Assembly: GCA_024195585.1 (NCBI GenBank)
Contig: SWBL01000463.1
Coordinates: 1 to 30,742 of the forward strand
Origin: Aureobasidium sp. EXF-3400
Lineage: Eukaryota; Ascomycota; Dothideomycetes; Dothideales; Saccotheciaceae
Direction: 5' to 3'
DNA length: 30,742 bases
The number at the start of each line of letters is the position of its first letter. The first letter of the stretch is position 1. Both the position numbers and the translations under genes were made by a program. The notes beneath the pieces are model-generated. The model saw only the letters and a program-made list of their open reading frames with translations, did not search any database and was not told the DNA's origin. Positions 30,563 to 30,742 of this stretch are shown piece after piece.

Positions 30563-30669
30563 CATGCTCAATTTGATTTAGATTTGATCTCATATGATCC
30601 TCCCAATCCATCTATCCTGTTAGGAATATTCCCATGCTCGATTTGATTTGATTTGATTTGATTTGATTT
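30563..30669. repeat. ATTTG pentanucleotide repeat and repeated 17-mer
   Basis: Five perfect copies of ATTTG occupy 30641-30665, continuing partly into ATTT. The run is preceded by CATGCTCGATTTGATTT (30633-30649), a near copy of CATGCTCAATTTGATTT at 30563-30579, exactly 70 bp earlier. This suggests slippage growth from a duplicated seed. No function is evident. Confidence 0.85.
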
Positions 30670-30742
30670 TCTCAAGCTATTTACCCCGCAAGGGGTATGA
30701 GCTGTCCATAATAAACAAGATTTCCAGCCAATCATAATCATC

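Overview
The window reads as nuclear DNA of a filamentous ascomycete (Pezizomycotina). Its genes are interrupted by short GT-AG introns of about 48-97 nt with CTGAC- or CTAAC-like branch sites. They encode typical fungal families: a bZIP factor, a PTR2-type peptide transporter, microsomal P450s, an Erg6-like methyltransferase and an F-box protein. I cannot place it below that level.

Layout. Positions 1-4534 hold no intact gene but contain a decayed LINE reverse transcriptase (about 2325-2996, minus strand). Inside it sits a 188-bp SINE-like insertion (2534-2721) flanked by a perfect 12-bp target-site duplication. From 4535 to 23250 lies a compact array that looks like a specialised-metabolite gene cluster: bZIP regulator (4535-6195, +), carnosine-synthase/L-amino-acid-ligase-like ATP-grasp enzyme (6535-8600, -), POT/PTR peptide transporter (9135-10751, +), homocysteine S-methyltransferase (11664-12686, +), a protein of a family I otherwise associate with phages and bacteria (13295-14209, +), two tandemly duplicated CYP7/CYP8-like P450s (14787-16468 and 17396-19087, -), a third P450 of conventional type (19847-21631, +) and a sterol-24-C-methyltransferase-like enzyme (21955-23250, -). 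From 25147 on there is an intronless F-box/leucine-rich protein (25147-26643, -), a short relic of a 3-ketosteroid-dehydrogenase-like flavoprotein (27416-27718, -), and then gene-poor, degenerate sequence ending in a pentanucleotide repeat.

How the genes may work together (inference). There is no PKS, NRPS, terpene cyclase or prenyltransferase. The only enzyme able to build a backbone bond is the ATP-grasp ligase, which faces the peptide transporter across a divergent promoter. An amide- or peptide-type product tailored by three P450s and one or two methyltransferases, exported or taken up by the transporter, and controlled by the local bZIP factor, is the simplest reading. The Erg6-like enzyme, the CYP7-like P450s and the steroid-dehydrogenase relic suggest a second reading in which a sterol or triterpenoid is modified and perhaps conjugated to an amino acid. 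The phage-family protein has no known role in fungal metabolism and is the least explained part of the locus.

Gene models were spliced by eye. Every multi-exon model closes in frame (bZIP 454 aa, P450s 526, 529 and 539 aa, methyltransferase 379 aa). Family calls rest on motifs, not on searches.
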